Counted from the stretch's first letter, positions 38,603 through 48,220 are shown. The stretch is DNA of 64,000 nucleotides from an uncultured Clostridia bacterium (GCA_934278995.1 CAKQWM010000002.1:124001-188000), one strand, 5' to 3'. The notes: generated by a model not told the origin, from the letters alone. Numbers and translations are program-made.

Positions 38603-41176
38603 ATGAATACTGAAAAACTTACGCAAAAAACGATAGAAATAATCAACGCGGCGCAAAGTACGGCGTTACAAAACGGCAATCCGGAACTTACCGAAGCGCA
38701 CGTTTTAAAGGCTATGCTCGATAACGAAAATTGCTTTATATCAAAACTTCTGGAATCTTCAGGCGCCGACGTAGAAAATTTAAAAGACGGCGTTAACAGG
38801 CTTATAGGCGGACTTTCCAAGCAATCCGGCGGTAACGTTTATCTTTCGGGCAGTTTAAACGCAGTGTTTTTAGAAGCCGAAGCCGTTGCAAAAAACATGA
38901 AAGACGAATACGTTTCCGTAGAACATTTGCTTATAGCGATAATAAGAAAAGGGGATGCGGGCGTTAAAAGACTTTTAAGCGGCGCTAACGTTTACGAAAG
39001 CAAGATATTATCCGCTCTTAAAGAAATACGCGGCGCGCAAAGGGTTACGAGCGACAATCCCGAATCGACTTACGACGTTTTAAATAAATACGGTCAGGAC
39101 CTGGTCGAAATGGCACGTCAGAATAAACTCGATCCCGTAATCGGGCGCGATGAAGAAATACGTAACGTTATAATGATTCTTTCGAGAAAGCGCAAAAACA
39201 ATCCGTGTTTAATCGGGGAAGCGGGCGTAGGTAAAACCGCTATCGCCGAAGGTCTGGCGCAAAGAATTTTATCCGGTGACGTTCCCGATGCGCTTAAGAA
39301 CAGAAAACTTTTCGCGCTCGATATGGGCGCGTTGGTTGCGGGCGCAAAATATCGCGGCGAGTTCGAAGAAAGGCTTAAAGCCGTTTTGAACGAAGTTAAA
39401 AAGAGCGAAGGCAAGATTATTCTTTTCATCGATGAACTTCATACGATCGTCGGCGCGGGGAAATCCGACGGCGCAATGGATGCGGGTAACCTTTTAAAGC
39501 CTATGCTTGCAAGAGGCGAACTACACTGCATCGGCGCAACCACTTTGGACGAATACAGAAAATACATCGAAAAAGATCCCGCCCTGGAAAGACGTTTTCA
39601 ACCCGTTACGGTAAACGAACCGACGGTTGAAGATACGATATCCATTTTGCGCGGACTAAAAGAAAGATACGAAGTCTTTCACGGCGTAAAAATCAACGAT
39701 AACGCGCTTATAGCCGCGGCAACCCTTTCCGACAGGTATATAACCGACAGATTTTTACCGGATAAAGCAATCGATCTCGTTGACGAAGCCGCCGCTACGG
39801 TAAAAACGGAAATCGATTCCATGCCGTCGGAAATGGATGACGTAAGACGTAAAATAATGCAACTTCAAATCGAAAAAGAGGCGTTGAAAAAGGAAACAGA
39901 TCAATTATCGGCGGCAAGACTAAAGAGTATCGAAAAAGAACTTTCCGAACTTCAAAGCAGTTTCGACGCAATGAGCGCAAAATTGAAAACCGAAAAAGAT
40001 TCGATTGAAAAAATAGGCAAAATCAGGGAACAAATCGCTCAGGTTACCGCAGAAATAGAAAAAGCCGAAAGAACGTACGATCTCAATAAAGCCGCTCAAC
40101 TTAAATACGGCAAACTTCCGGAACTCAATAAAGAACTTAATAAGTTGGAAGAAGATAACCCGAAATCCGAAAAAATGCTTTCGGACAGAGTAACCGAGGA
40201 GGACATTGCCAAAATAGTTTCCAAATGGTCGGGTGTGCCGGTGTCTAAACTTTTGGAGGGCGAAAGAGAAAAACTGTTACGCCTCGAAGATATAATGCAC
40301 AAACGCGTGGTCGGACAGGACGAAGCGGTTAAACTCGTTACCGAAGCAATTATACGTTCGAGGGCGGGAATTTCCGATCCTAACCGACCTATAGGCTCGT
40401 TTTTGTTCTTAGGTCCTACCGGCGTAGGCAAAACGGAACTTGCAAAAACGCTCGCTCAAACTCTTTTTGACGACGAGAAAAACATGATTCGTATAGATAT
40501 GACGGAGTATATGGAAAAATTCTCGGTGTCAAGGCTTATCGGCGCGCCTCCGGGATACGTAGGTTACGACGAGGGCGGCGAACTTACCGAAGCGGTAAGA
40601 AGAAGACCATACTCGGTCGTACTGTTCGACGAAATCGAAAAAGCGCATAAAGACGTTTTCAATATTTTGTTGCAAGTCCTCGACGACGGCAGGCTTACCG
40701 ACAGTCAGGGCAGAACGGTCGATTTTAAGAATACAATTATAATATTGACGTCGAACCTCGGCTCTGAATACCTTCTGGACGGCGTGAAAAACGGCGAAGT
40801 GACCGAAGAAGCGAAAGAAAAAATCAACGCGCTTTTAAAATCTTCGTTCAGACCGGAGTTTTTAAACAGATTAAGTTCTATAGTTATGTTTAAGCCGCTT
40901 ACTCAAAAAGAGGTCGGCAAAATAGTCGATTTGTTGCTCGAAAAATTAAAATCGAGACTTAGCGACAAACAAGTTAAGTTTGAAATAACCGACAGGGCTA
41001 AAAATTATATCATAGACCGCGGTTACGATATGGTTTTCGGCGCAAGACCGTTAAAACGGTTTATTGAAGAACACGTCGAAACTATGATTGCAAAAGCCAT
41101 CGTCGCGGGAGAAATTTTACCTCAGACCACCGTTACCGTGGACGCGGACAAAGACGGATTATATATAACAAAATAA
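38603..41176 (+). CDS. clpB: ATP-dependent disaggregase ClpB
   Basis: 857 residues, standard ClpB length. N-terminal Clp-N repeats (1-145); AAA-1 with GEAGVGKTA (about 206-214), FIDELHTIVGAG and the GYVGYDEGGEL-type AAA-2 features; the coiled-coil M-domain (about 400-520) rich in K and E that distinguishes ClpB from ClpC; AAA-2 Walker A GPTGVGKTE (about 603-611); and the C-terminal sensor 2 GARPLKR. With DnaK it dissolves protein aggregates. RBS GGAGG. Confidence 0.97.
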   Translation: MNTEKLTQKTIEIINAAQSTALQNGNPELTEAHVLKAMLDNENCFISKLLESSGADVENLKDGVNRLIGGLSKQSGGNVYLSGSLNAVFLEAEAVAKNMKDEYVSVEHLLIAIIRKGDAGVKRLLSGANVYESKILSALKEIRGAQRVTSDNPESTYDVLNKYGQDLVEMARQNKLDPVIGRDEEIRNVIMILSRKRKNNPCLIGEAGVGKTAIAEGLAQRILSGDVPDALKNRKLFALDMGALVAGAKYRGEFEERLKAVLNEVKKSEGKIILFIDELHTIVGAGKSDGAMDAGNLLKPMLARGELHCIGATTLDEYRKYIEKDPALERRFQPVTVNEPTVEDTISILRGLKERYEVFHGVKINDNALIAAATLSDRYITDRFLPDKAIDLVDEAAATVKTEIDSMPSEMDDVRRKIMQLQIEKEALKKETDQLSAARLKSIEKELSELQSSFDAMSAKLKTEKDSIEKIGKIREQIAQVTAEIEKAERTYDLNKAAQLKYGKLPELNKELNKLEEDNPKSEKMLSDRVTEEDIAKIVSKWSGVPVSKLLEGEREKLLRLEDIMHKRVVGQDEAVKLVTEAIIRSRAGISDPNRPIGSFLFLGPTGVGKTELAKTLAQTLFDDEKNMIRIDMTEYMEKFSVSRLIGAPPGYVGYDEGGELTEAVRRRPYSVVLFDEIEKAHKDVFNILLQVLDDGRLTDSQGRTVDFKNTIIILTSNLGSEYLLDGVKNGEVTEEAKEKINALLKSSFRPEFLNRLSSIVMFKPLTQKEVGKIVDLLLEKLKSRLSDKQVKFEITDRAKNYIIDRGYDMVFGARPLKRFIEEHVETMIAKAIVAGEILPQTTVTVDADKDGLYITK

Positions 41177-41260
41177 GCGAATAATCGACATATAGACGGA
41201 CTTTTTGATTACGATTATAATCAGAAAGCCCGCCTTTACGGTTATTAGATAAGGAAAAAT

Positions 41261-42091
41261 ATGAAAGGAAAAATCCAAACTTTTTTCATAAAAGGCAGAT
41301 ACGCGAATATAAACGGCAAAGAAAAAAAGATTTTCGTCTATACTCCCGAAGACTATACTTACGCAAACGGACAAAATTACCCCGTTATGCTTTGTTTTGA
41401 CGGACAAAACGCTTTTACCGAATGCGAGAACTATAGCCACGACGCGGTAGATACAGTCGCTCTTGACGAGATTTTAGAAGAAAAAAACAAAAAAACCGTA
41501 GTCATCGGTATAAATAACGGCGAAGGCAAAGATATAAGAAACCGTCAACTTACTTTAAGCCCGAAATTCGGCGTCGCAAACGATTTCGAGCCGGACGACA
41601 GTTATAACAGAGGGACGCTTGAAGACTTTTGCGAATTTTTGATTAACGCGGCGCTTCCGTTCGTTAAAGAAAAGTACAATTTAAAATTCGACCATAACGT
41701 TACGTCTGTCGGCGCAAGTTCGGGCGGACTTGCCGCGTTATATATAGGGCTTAAATATCCGAATATATTTTGCTCCGTCATAGCGTTGTCGCCCGCGACC
41801 TGTTTATTTGCCGTAAAGGACTGGAGAAATTTTTTGAGTAGAGAAAAGATCGACGTCAATCAGAAATATCTTATCTATTGCGGGAAAGACACCGAAGATA
41901 AACTCGAACAATATCTTTACGATTGCTTTGGCGACGATTATTATCTTTCGGCAAGCAAAATAAAATCGCTTTTGACGGAATACGGAATCAAAAAAGAAAA
42001 CGTAAAAGAAGCGTACAAAGCGAAGGCTTATCACAACGAAAGGTTCTGGCATTACGCAGTAAACGACGATATAGATTTTTTGACAGATTAA
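41261..42091 (+). CDS. Alpha/beta-hydrolase esterase (esterase D/enterochelin esterase-like)
   Basis: 276 residues. Putative esterase fold: FVYTPEDYTYANGQNYPVML, an oxyanion region CFDGQNAF, nucleophile Ser in GASSGGLAALYIGLKYP, Asp or Glu in the YCGKDTEDKLEQ segment, and a C-terminal His in AYHNERFWHYA, as in the esterase D/Fes group. No signal peptide, so it is cytoplasmic. It would hydrolyse acyl esters; the natural substrate is unknown. Confidence 0.85.
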   Translation: MKGKIQTFFIKGRYANINGKEKKIFVYTPEDYTYANGQNYPVMLCFDGQNAFTECENYSHDAVDTVALDEILEEKNKKTVVIGINNGEGKDIRNRQLTLSPKFGVANDFEPDDSYNRGTLEDFCEFLINAALPFVKEKYNLKFDHNVTSVGASSGGLAALYIGLKYPNIFCSVIALSPATCLFAVKDWRNFLSREKIDVNQKYLIYCGKDTEDKLEQYLYDCFGDDYYLSASKIKSLLTEYGIKKENVKEAYKAKAYHNERFWHYAVNDDIDFLTD

Positions 42092-42092
42092 C

Positions 42093-42138
42093 AAAAAACA
42101 CCGATAAGTCGCCCTATAGGTCGATTATCGGTGTTTTT
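42093..42138. terminator. Bidirectional terminator with a CTATAGG motif as loop
   Basis: AAAAAACACCGATAA (42093-42107) pairs with TTATCGGTGTTTTTT (42125-42139); the loop is a copy of the palindromic repeat (GCCCTATAGGTCGA). Lies between convergent esterase and serS genes. Confidence 0.88.
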
Positions 42139-42153
42139 TATCGCATAAAAACG

Positions 42154-42179
42154 AAAAAGGCGAGAAAACTCGCCTTTAA
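42154..42179 (-). terminator. Terminator of serS
   Basis: AAAGGCGAG (42156-42164) pairs with CTCGCCTTT (42169-42177); on the minus strand it is followed by TTCG and T-rich sequence. Confidence 0.8.
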
Positions 42180-42193
42180 TATTTAAGGTGTAA

Positions 42194-43477
42194 TTATTTT
42201 AAAAGGGTTTGCCCGCCCATGAAAGGACGCAATACTTCGGGAATCGTAACGGTTCCGTCGGCGTTCTGGTATTGTTCTATAATAGCGGGGAAAACTCTGC
42301 TGGTTGCAAGACCGCTGCCGTTAAGAGTATGAACGAATCCGATTTTTTTGTTTTCGTCTTTGAATCTCGTGTTGTTTCTTCTTGCCTGATAGTCGTTTGC
42401 GTTGGAAACCGAACTTACTTCCTTATAAATACCCATGGAAGGAATCCATACTTCGATGTCGTAAGTTCTCGCCATGGAAGCAGAACAATCACCCGCCGCA
42501 AGTTTTGAAAGCCTGAAATGAAGCCCTAATTTTTCCATCAGAGAGCAAGCCTTTCCGACGAGTTCTTCAAAAGCGGCTTTTGAATCTTCGGGCCTTGTGT
42601 ATTGAACCATCTCGACCTTGTTGAACTGATGACCTCTTATCATGCCTCTTTCTTCGGCGCGATAGGAGCCTGCTTCTTTACGATAGCAAGGGGTGTATGC
42701 GAAAAACTTCATCGGAAGTTTTTTAGCGTCAATAATTTCGCCGGAGTACATGTTGACGAGAGCCGTTTCCGCCGTCGGAAGCATAAATCTCTGCTTTTTG
42801 ACCGATTCTGCTTCCTTGTCCTCCACCCAGTACACTTCGTCCGAAAATTTAGGGAACTGACCTGCGCCGAAACCGCAGTTATAGCCGAGCATGTGAGGAG
42901 GTAAAATAAAAGTATAGCCGTCCTTTAAATGCTCCGCAACGAAGAAGTTTAAAAGCGCCCATTCGAGCCTTGCTCCGTCGCCTCTATATAGCCAGTATCC
43001 ACCGCCCGAAAGTTTAACGCCTCTTTCATAGTCGATTAAGTTTAAAGAAGTACATAAATCGACGTGGTTTTTCGCTTCGAAATCAAACCGAGGCTTTTCG
43101 CCGAAAACTTTAACTACGCGGTTGTTTTCCTTTTCGCCGGGGAGAAGATCGTCGTCCGGCATGTTGGGAAGTTTAGCAACGAAATCGAATATTTTATCGT
43201 TAAGCGCGTTGATTTCGCCGTCGCGTTCAGCGATATCGTCGCCGAGCGCGCGCATTCTTGCAAATATTTCGTCAACGTTCTTACCCGCCTTTTTGAGAGC
43301 GGGAATTTCCGCCGAAACTTTGTTTCTTTCGGCTTTGTCGGCTTCCACCTGTTGCAAAAGAGTTTTTCTGTCCTTGTCCCATTTTAAAAGTTCGGTAAAA
43401 TCAACGACGCACCCTTTTTTAGCAAGAGATTCTTTAACCTTTTCGGGGTTTTCGCATATCATCTTAATATCGAGCAT
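42194..43477 (-). CDS. serS: Seryl-tRNA synthetase
   Basis: 427 residues, normal length. Class II synthetase charging tRNA-Ser. N-terminal coiled-coil arm (about 30-100) that holds the tRNA, motif 2 AYTPCYRKEAGSYRAEERGMIRGHQF with the serine/ATP residues, SNANDYQARRNNTRF and motif 3 GSGLATSRVFPAIIEQ. It has its own promoter; no T-box leader is seen (leader about 20 nt). Confidence 0.98.
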   Translation of the reverse strand: MLDIKMICENPEKVKESLAKKGCVVDFTELLKWDKDRKTLLQQVEADKAERNKVSAEIPALKKAGKNVDEIFARMRALGDDIAERDGEINALNDKIFDFVAKLPNMPDDDLLPGEKENNRVVKVFGEKPRFDFEAKNHVDLCTSLNLIDYERGVKLSGGGYWLYRGDGARLEWALLNFFVAEHLKDGYTFILPPHMLGYNCGFGAGQFPKFSDEVYWVEDKEAESVKKQRFMLPTAETALVNMYSGEIIDAKKLPMKFFAYTPCYRKEAGSYRAEERGMIRGHQFNKVEMVQYTRPEDSKAAFEELVGKACSLMEKLGLHFRLSKLAAGDCSASMARTYDIEVWIPSMGIYKEVSSVSNANDYQARRNNTRFKDENKKIGFVHTLNGSGLATSRVFPAIIEQYQNADGTVTIPEVLRPFMGGQTLLK

Positions 43478-43509
43478 AATTTACCTCAATAAGTCGTTAT
43501 TTTTTTAAT

Positions 43510-43538
43510 ATTATATATCATTCGACAGCGGTTTGCAA
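43510..43538 (-). promoter_or_regulatory. serS promoter
   Basis: Minus strand: TTGCAA (43533-43538), 17-bp spacer, TATAAT (43510-43515). Confidence 0.7.
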
Positions 43539-43599
43539 TCGTTTTCGTTCTCATAACGTAATTATTTTTGGCGTGACGTTGAAAAGGTCGGCTTTTTTG

Positions 43600-43629
43600 T
43601 TGCCAAACTTAAGTCCGTTGTGATATAAT
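43600..43629 (+). promoter_or_regulatory. cysS promoter
   Basis: TTGCCA 43600-43605, 18-bp spacer, TATAAT 43624-43629. The leader is short (about 30 nt), so no T-box. Confidence 0.65.
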
Positions 43630-43662
43630 GACCGTTGCGAAAAGGTAATATAAGGTACTAAT

Positions 43663-45054
43663 ATGAAAATATATAACACGCTCACGCGTAAGAAGGAAGA
43701 ATTTACGCCGATAAGCGGAAATAAAGTTAATATGTACGCTTGCGGTATCACGGTTTCCGGAGAAGCGCATATCGGACATGCGTATCAGGCGCTTATTTAC
43801 GACGTAATGCGCAATTTTTTAAAAAAGAAAGGCTACGACGTAACTTACGCGAGAAATTACACCGACGTTGACGATAAAATTATACTGAAATCAAAAGAAA
43901 CCGGTATTCCTCCTTTGGTTTACGCTCAAAAAATGATTGAAGATATCGATTGCGAAATGAAGCGCTTCAAAGTAGGCGAACCCGACGTATGGATGAAAGC
44001 AACCGAAAATATAGATAACATTATAGGTTTTATAAAGGGGCTTGTCGAAAAAGGTTACGCTTATCCCGCTATGGACGGAAGCGTGTATTTTTCAGTCGAA
44101 AGTTTTCCTTCTTACGGCGCTCTTTCAAACCGTAAGCCCGAAGATATGCTTGACGGCGTCAGAATTTCCAACGACGAACAAAAACGCGCTCCCTTGGACT
44201 TCGCTTTATGGAAAGCCGCTAAGGAAGGCGAAATAAGTTGGGACTCTCCCTGGGGCAAAGGTCGCCCCGGCTGGCACATAGAATGTTCCGCGATGAACCG
44301 CGCGGCTTTCGGCGATCAAATCGATATTCACGGCGGCGGAAGAGATCTTATATTTCCGCACCACGAAAACGAAATAGCGCAATCAGAGGCTCTGACGGGC
44401 AAACGCTTCGTTAAATACTGGATTCACAACGGGCTTATCAAGGTCAACGGGCAAAAAATGAGCAAATCGCTCGGCAATTCGATTTTGCTTTCGGATCTTT
44501 TGGACAAGTATAGTCCGGACGCAATTAAGTTTGCGTTGCTCCAAACCTCCTATCGTAACGATATAAACGTTACGGACACGTTTTTCAAGGAAGCCGAAAA
44601 ACACGTTTCGGAGTTTTACAAAGTTTTATCCGACGTAAAAAAAAGCGGGCTTAAACGCGACGAAAATTTTGAGAGCGGAATCGAAAAAGAATTCGACGAC
44701 GCCATGAGCGACGATTTCAATACGGCTTTGGCGCTTTCCAACCTCTACGGTTATTTTAAAAAGGCTAAATCCTATCTTGCCGAAAACGACGCGAAAGCGG
44801 TGAATATTGCGGAGGACGTGGTAAAAACCTACGCCGTAACGGAACTGTTCGCTCTTTCGCCCGACGAATATCTTGAAAAATATTCCCAAACCGACGAAAC
44901 GCCCGAAGAAGTGTTAAAACTCGCAAACGATATGCAACAGGCAAGACTCGTTAAAAATTACTCTTTAGCCGACGAATTAAGAGCAAAAATTACGGCAAAG
45001 GGCTATATGGTAATGATATCCAAAGAGGGCGTTACCGTTAAAAAATCAAACTGA
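43663..45054 (+). CDS. cysS: Cysteinyl-tRNA synthetase
   Basis: 463 residues. Class I synthetase charging tRNA-Cys. Zinc/cysteine-site Cys in YACGITV, the HIGH motif in EAHIGHAYQ, WHIECSAMN, the HHENEIAQSEA zinc ligands and the KMSKSLGNS loop are all present. It is followed after 26 bp by the short alaS gene and likely co-transcribed. Confidence 0.98.
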   Translation: MKIYNTLTRKKEEFTPISGNKVNMYACGITVSGEAHIGHAYQALIYDVMRNFLKKKGYDVTYARNYTDVDDKIILKSKETGIPPLVYAQKMIEDIDCEMKRFKVGEPDVWMKATENIDNIIGFIKGLVEKGYAYPAMDGSVYFSVESFPSYGALSNRKPEDMLDGVRISNDEQKRAPLDFALWKAAKEGEISWDSPWGKGRPGWHIECSAMNRAAFGDQIDIHGGGRDLIFPHHENEIAQSEALTGKRFVKYWIHNGLIKVNGQKMSKSLGNSILLSDLLDKYSPDAIKFALLQTSYRNDINVTDTFFKEAEKHVSEFYKVLSDVKKSGLKRDENFESGIEKEFDDAMSDDFNTALALSNLYGYFKKAKSYLAENDAKAVNIAEDVVKTYAVTELFALSPDEYLEKYSQTDETPEEVLKLANDMQQARLVKNYSLADELRAKITAKGYMVMISKEGVTVKKSN

Positions 45055-45080
45055 AAATACACTTTTAAGAAGGACTTAAT

Positions 45081-46874
45081 ATGAAAAAATTTACAGCGGA
45101 AGAATTAAGGAATCTCTATCTGAAGTTTTTTGAAAGCAAAGGTCATAAAATAATACCGTCGGCAAGTTTAATACCGGAAAACGATCCTTCGGTTTTGTTT
45201 ACCACTGCGGGTATGCATCCGCTCGTTCCCTACCTTTTAGGGGAAAAACACCCTGAGGGAAAAAGACTTACGGACGTTCAGAAATGCGTAAGAACGGGCG
45301 ATATCGACGAAGTCGGCGATCTGTCGCATCTGACTTTTTTTGAAATGCTTGGCAACTGGTCGCTCGGCGATTATTTCAACTATGAATCCATCGGTTGGAG
45401 TTATGAATTTTTAACGGGTAAGGATTATCTCGATATTCCCGTGCAAAGGCTTGCCGTAACCGTATTTGCGGGCGACGAAGACTGCCCGAGAGACGAAAGC
45501 AGCGCGAAGCGTTGGAAAGAACTCGGTATTCCCGAAGACAAAATCTTCTATCTTCCCAAAAAACATAACTGGTGGATTGCCGGAAAAACGGGACCTTGCG
45601 GACCGGATACCGAAATGTTTATCGACAGGGGAACGCCCGAATGTTCGCCCGAATGTTCGCCCGCGTGCGATTGCGGTAAATATCTCGAAATCTGGAACAA
45701 CGTTTTTATGCAGTACTATAAAAACGAAGACGGAACTTATTCCAAACTCAAACAAAAAAACGTCGATACAGGTATGGGGTTAGAGCGTACTTTGTGCATT
45801 TTAAACGGCGTGGAAAGCGTTTACGATACCGAACTTTTCGATGAAGCGAAAGAAGAAATCTACGCTTTAACGGGTAAAAAATACGGCGAAAATCAAGACG
45901 TTACGAGAGCCTACAGAATCATTCTCGACCACGTAAGAACGGCAACCTTTTTAATCGGCGACGTAAAAGGCATAGCGCCGTCCAACGTAGATCAGGGCTA
46001 CGTTTTACGCCGTTTGATAAGAAGAGCGGTAAGGTTCGGAAGAAACTTAGAACTTCCCGAAGGCAGTTTGTCAAAAATAGCAAAATGCTACGTCGAAAAA
46101 TACAAAAACGCTTATCCCGAACTTACCGATAACCAAGAGAGAATTTATTCCGAACTCAGTAAAGAAGAGGAAAAATTTTCTAAAACTTTATCCGACGGCT
46201 TAAAGGAATTTAATAAAGTGGTAACCCATATTCAGGGAAACGTTTTCCCCGGAAAAACCGCATTCAGACTGTACGATACTTTCGGCTTCCCGCTCGAAAT
46301 AACGCAGGAACTTGCGAAAGAGCAAGGGTTTACGGTTGACGTAGAGGGCTACGAAAACGCTTTTTCCGAACATCAGAAAAAATCTTCGGTCGGAAGCGAA
46401 CAGAAGTTTAAAGGAGGGCTTGCCGACCAAAGCGAAACCACCGCTAAACTTCATACGGCGACGCACCTTATGCAAGCGGCGTTAAAAGAAGTGCTTGATC
46501 CTTCGGTTTCGCAAAAGGGAAGTAACATAACGCCCGAAAGACTTCGGTTCGACTTTAACTTCGATCGCCCCATGACCAAAGAAGAGATTGAAAAAGTGGA
46601 AGAACTCGTCAACGAAGCGATTAAAGCGGACGTTCCCGTCGTCATGGAAGAAATGACCGTCGAAGAAGCCAAACAATCCGGCGCGGTAGGAGTTTTCGAT
46701 TCCCGTTACGGCGATAAGGTAAAGGTATATACCATGGGGAAATATTCCAAAGAAATATGCGGAGGTCCTCACGCGGGGCGTACCGGCGAATTGGGAGAGT
46801 TTCATATCGTTAAAGAACAATCGTCCTCGGCGGGAGTAAGAAGAATCAAAGCCGTTCTATATGAAAAGAAATAA
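45081..46874 (+). CDS. alaS: Alanyl-tRNA synthetase, short form without C-Ala domain
   Basis: 597 residues against about 870 for standard AlaRS. The class II catalytic core (SKGHKIIPSASLIPENDPSV begins at about 16, TTAGMHPLVPYLLG, MGLERTLCILNG) and the tRNA-recognition helices are present. The editing domain follows with HTATH (His about 457 and 461) and CGGPH (Cys about 559), the four zinc/editing ligands. The protein ends at AGVRRIKAVL, so the C-terminal oligomerisation/C-Ala region is missing. A zinc-like Cys cluster (PECSPECSPACDC) lies near 190. It may be the only AlaRS or a second one. Confidence 0.9.
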   Translation: MKKFTAEELRNLYLKFFESKGHKIIPSASLIPENDPSVLFTTAGMHPLVPYLLGEKHPEGKRLTDVQKCVRTGDIDEVGDLSHLTFFEMLGNWSLGDYFNYESIGWSYEFLTGKDYLDIPVQRLAVTVFAGDEDCPRDESSAKRWKELGIPEDKIFYLPKKHNWWIAGKTGPCGPDTEMFIDRGTPECSPECSPACDCGKYLEIWNNVFMQYYKNEDGTYSKLKQKNVDTGMGLERTLCILNGVESVYDTELFDEAKEEIYALTGKKYGENQDVTRAYRIILDHVRTATFLIGDVKGIAPSNVDQGYVLRRLIRRAVRFGRNLELPEGSLSKIAKCYVEKYKNAYPELTDNQERIYSELSKEEEKFSKTLSDGLKEFNKVVTHIQGNVFPGKTAFRLYDTFGFPLEITQELAKEQGFTVDVEGYENAFSEHQKKSSVGSEQKFKGGLADQSETTAKLHTATHLMQAALKEVLDPSVSQKGSNITPERLRFDFNFDRPMTKEEIEKVEELVNEAIKADVPVVMEEMTVEEAKQSGAVGVFDSRYGDKVKVYTMGKYSKEICGGPHAGRTGELGEFHIVKEQSSSAGVRRIKAVLYEKK

Positions 46875-46907
46875 AAATCGGGCTATAAGTCGGTTATTTC
46901 CGATTTT
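46874..46907. terminator. Hairpin with CTATAAG motif as loop
   Basis: AAAATCGG (46874-46881) pairs with CCGATTTT (46900-46907), enclosing GCTATAAGTCGGTTATTT. It lies directly after alaS. Confidence 0.65.
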
Positions 46908-46962
46908 GACGCTCAACAATAACTAATACAGGTCTTAAAAAAAGACGAAAAAGAGGTGCAAA

Positions 46963-47433
46963 ATGAATAACAAAATATATTTAAGCCAGGAAGGCAAACA
47001 AAAACTCGAAGAAAAGTTACATTACCTTATAGAAACCGAACGTCCGCAGGTAGTCGAAAGATTGAAAATCGCTCGTGAATTCGGCGATCTTTCCGAAAAT
47101 GCGGAATACGACGCGGCTAAAAACGAACTCGCGAGAGTTTCGGGTGAAATCGAACAAATAGAGGCTCAGTTAAAAGTTGCCGTCATATACGAATCTACCG
47201 CCGATAACAATACGGTTACCATGGGTTCAAAAATCAGAGTTTACGACCACGATATGAAAGAAGAAGTCGTTTACAGCATCGTAGGTACCGCAGAAGCGGA
47301 TATTGCCAACAATATGATTTCTAACGAATCATCCGTAGGCAAGGCGCTTCTCGGTAAAAAACTCGGCGATACGGTTACGGTAGAAGCCCCCGGCGGAAAC
47401 TACGATCTTACCGTCAAAGAAATAATCTATTAG
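46963..47433 (+). CDS. greA: Transcription elongation factor GreA
   Basis: 156 residues. N-terminal coiled-coil hairpin with the acidic tip in AREFGDLSENAEYDAAKNE (the DLSENAEY signature), which reaches the RNA polymerase active site to stimulate cleavage of backtracked RNA; C-terminal FKBP-like domain ending in VGKALLGKKLGDTVTVEAPGG. RBS AAAGAGG. It starts the greA-tmk-holB-ricT group. Confidence 0.98.
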   Translation: MNNKIYLSQEGKQKLEEKLHYLIETERPQVVERLKIAREFGDLSENAEYDAAKNELARVSGEIEQIEAQLKVAVIYESTADNNTVTMGSKIRVYDHDMKEEVVYSIVGTAEADIANNMISNESSVGKALLGKKLGDTVTVEAPGGNYDLTVKEIIY

Positions 47434-47563
47434 TTAAAAGTCCGCCTATACGCCTGTTAATGGCAATTTTTGGCAATTTATGTATATGTTTTACGCGCTT
47501 CGTATTATGAATACTTACGTCGGTCGGACGAGGCGTTTAGGTCGGTTATAAAAAGGGTAAATT

Positions 47564-48190
47564 ATGAAAGGAAAACTCATCACGTTCGAAGGTTGCGAGG
47601 GCTGCGGTAAAAGCACTCAGGTAAGACTTTTAAAAGAATATCTTGAAAAAACCCGTCAACCTTTTATAGTGGCGAGGGAACCCGGCGGAACGGATATTTC
47701 GGAAAAAATCCGTTCTGTCATTTTGGATAGGCAAAATTCCGAAATGGTTGACGAATGCGAGGCGTTGTTATACGCGGCTTCGCGTTGTCAACTTTTAAAA
47801 CAGAAGATTTTGCCCGCTTTATGCGAAGGTAAAATCGTCATTATAGACAGATATTACGATTCCTCGTTTGCTTATCAGGCATACGCGAGGGGGCTTGGGT
47901 ACGAATTCGTTGCTTCGGCAAATAAGTTTGCAATCGATAATGCCGTCCCCGATTTAACGATATTTTTCGATATAGATCCTTACAGCGCCTTTTCGCGTAA
48001 AGGCGGAGCAGACGGAGGGGACAGACTGGAACTTGCGGGGATAGATTTTCATAACAAAGTATATCAAGGCTATAAAAAACTTATAGAAAAATTTCCTTTT
48101 AGAATAGTCGCCGTTGACGCCCATGGCGACGCGCAAACCGTACAAGATAGCGTTTTAAGATTGTTAAAAGGGAAAGGATATATACAATAA
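47564..48190 (+). CDS. tmk: Thymidylate kinase
   Basis: 208 residues. Phosphorylates dTMP to dTDP. P-loop FEGCEGCGKSTQ, the dTMP-binding AREPGGTDISEKIR and DRYYDSSFAYQAYARGLG. The tmk-holB-ricT order is the usual Firmicutes replication/regulation cluster. The start ATG is preceded only by AAAAAGGG. Confidence 0.97.
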   Translation: MKGKLITFEGCEGCGKSTQVRLLKEYLEKTRQPFIVAREPGGTDISEKIRSVILDRQNSEMVDECEALLYAASRCQLLKQKILPALCEGKIVIIDRYYDSSFAYQAYARGLGYEFVASANKFAIDNAVPDLTIFFDIDPYSAFSRKGGADGGDRLELAGIDFHNKVYQGYKKLIEKFPFRIVAVDAHGDAQTVQDSVLRLLKGKGYIQ

Positions 48191-48220
48191 GTCGGGCTAT
48201 AAGCCGATAAGAGGCACTTT

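Noticed and set aside
43478..43662. T-box leaders for serS or cysS
   Set aside because: Both leaders are about 20-35 nt, far too short for a T-box.
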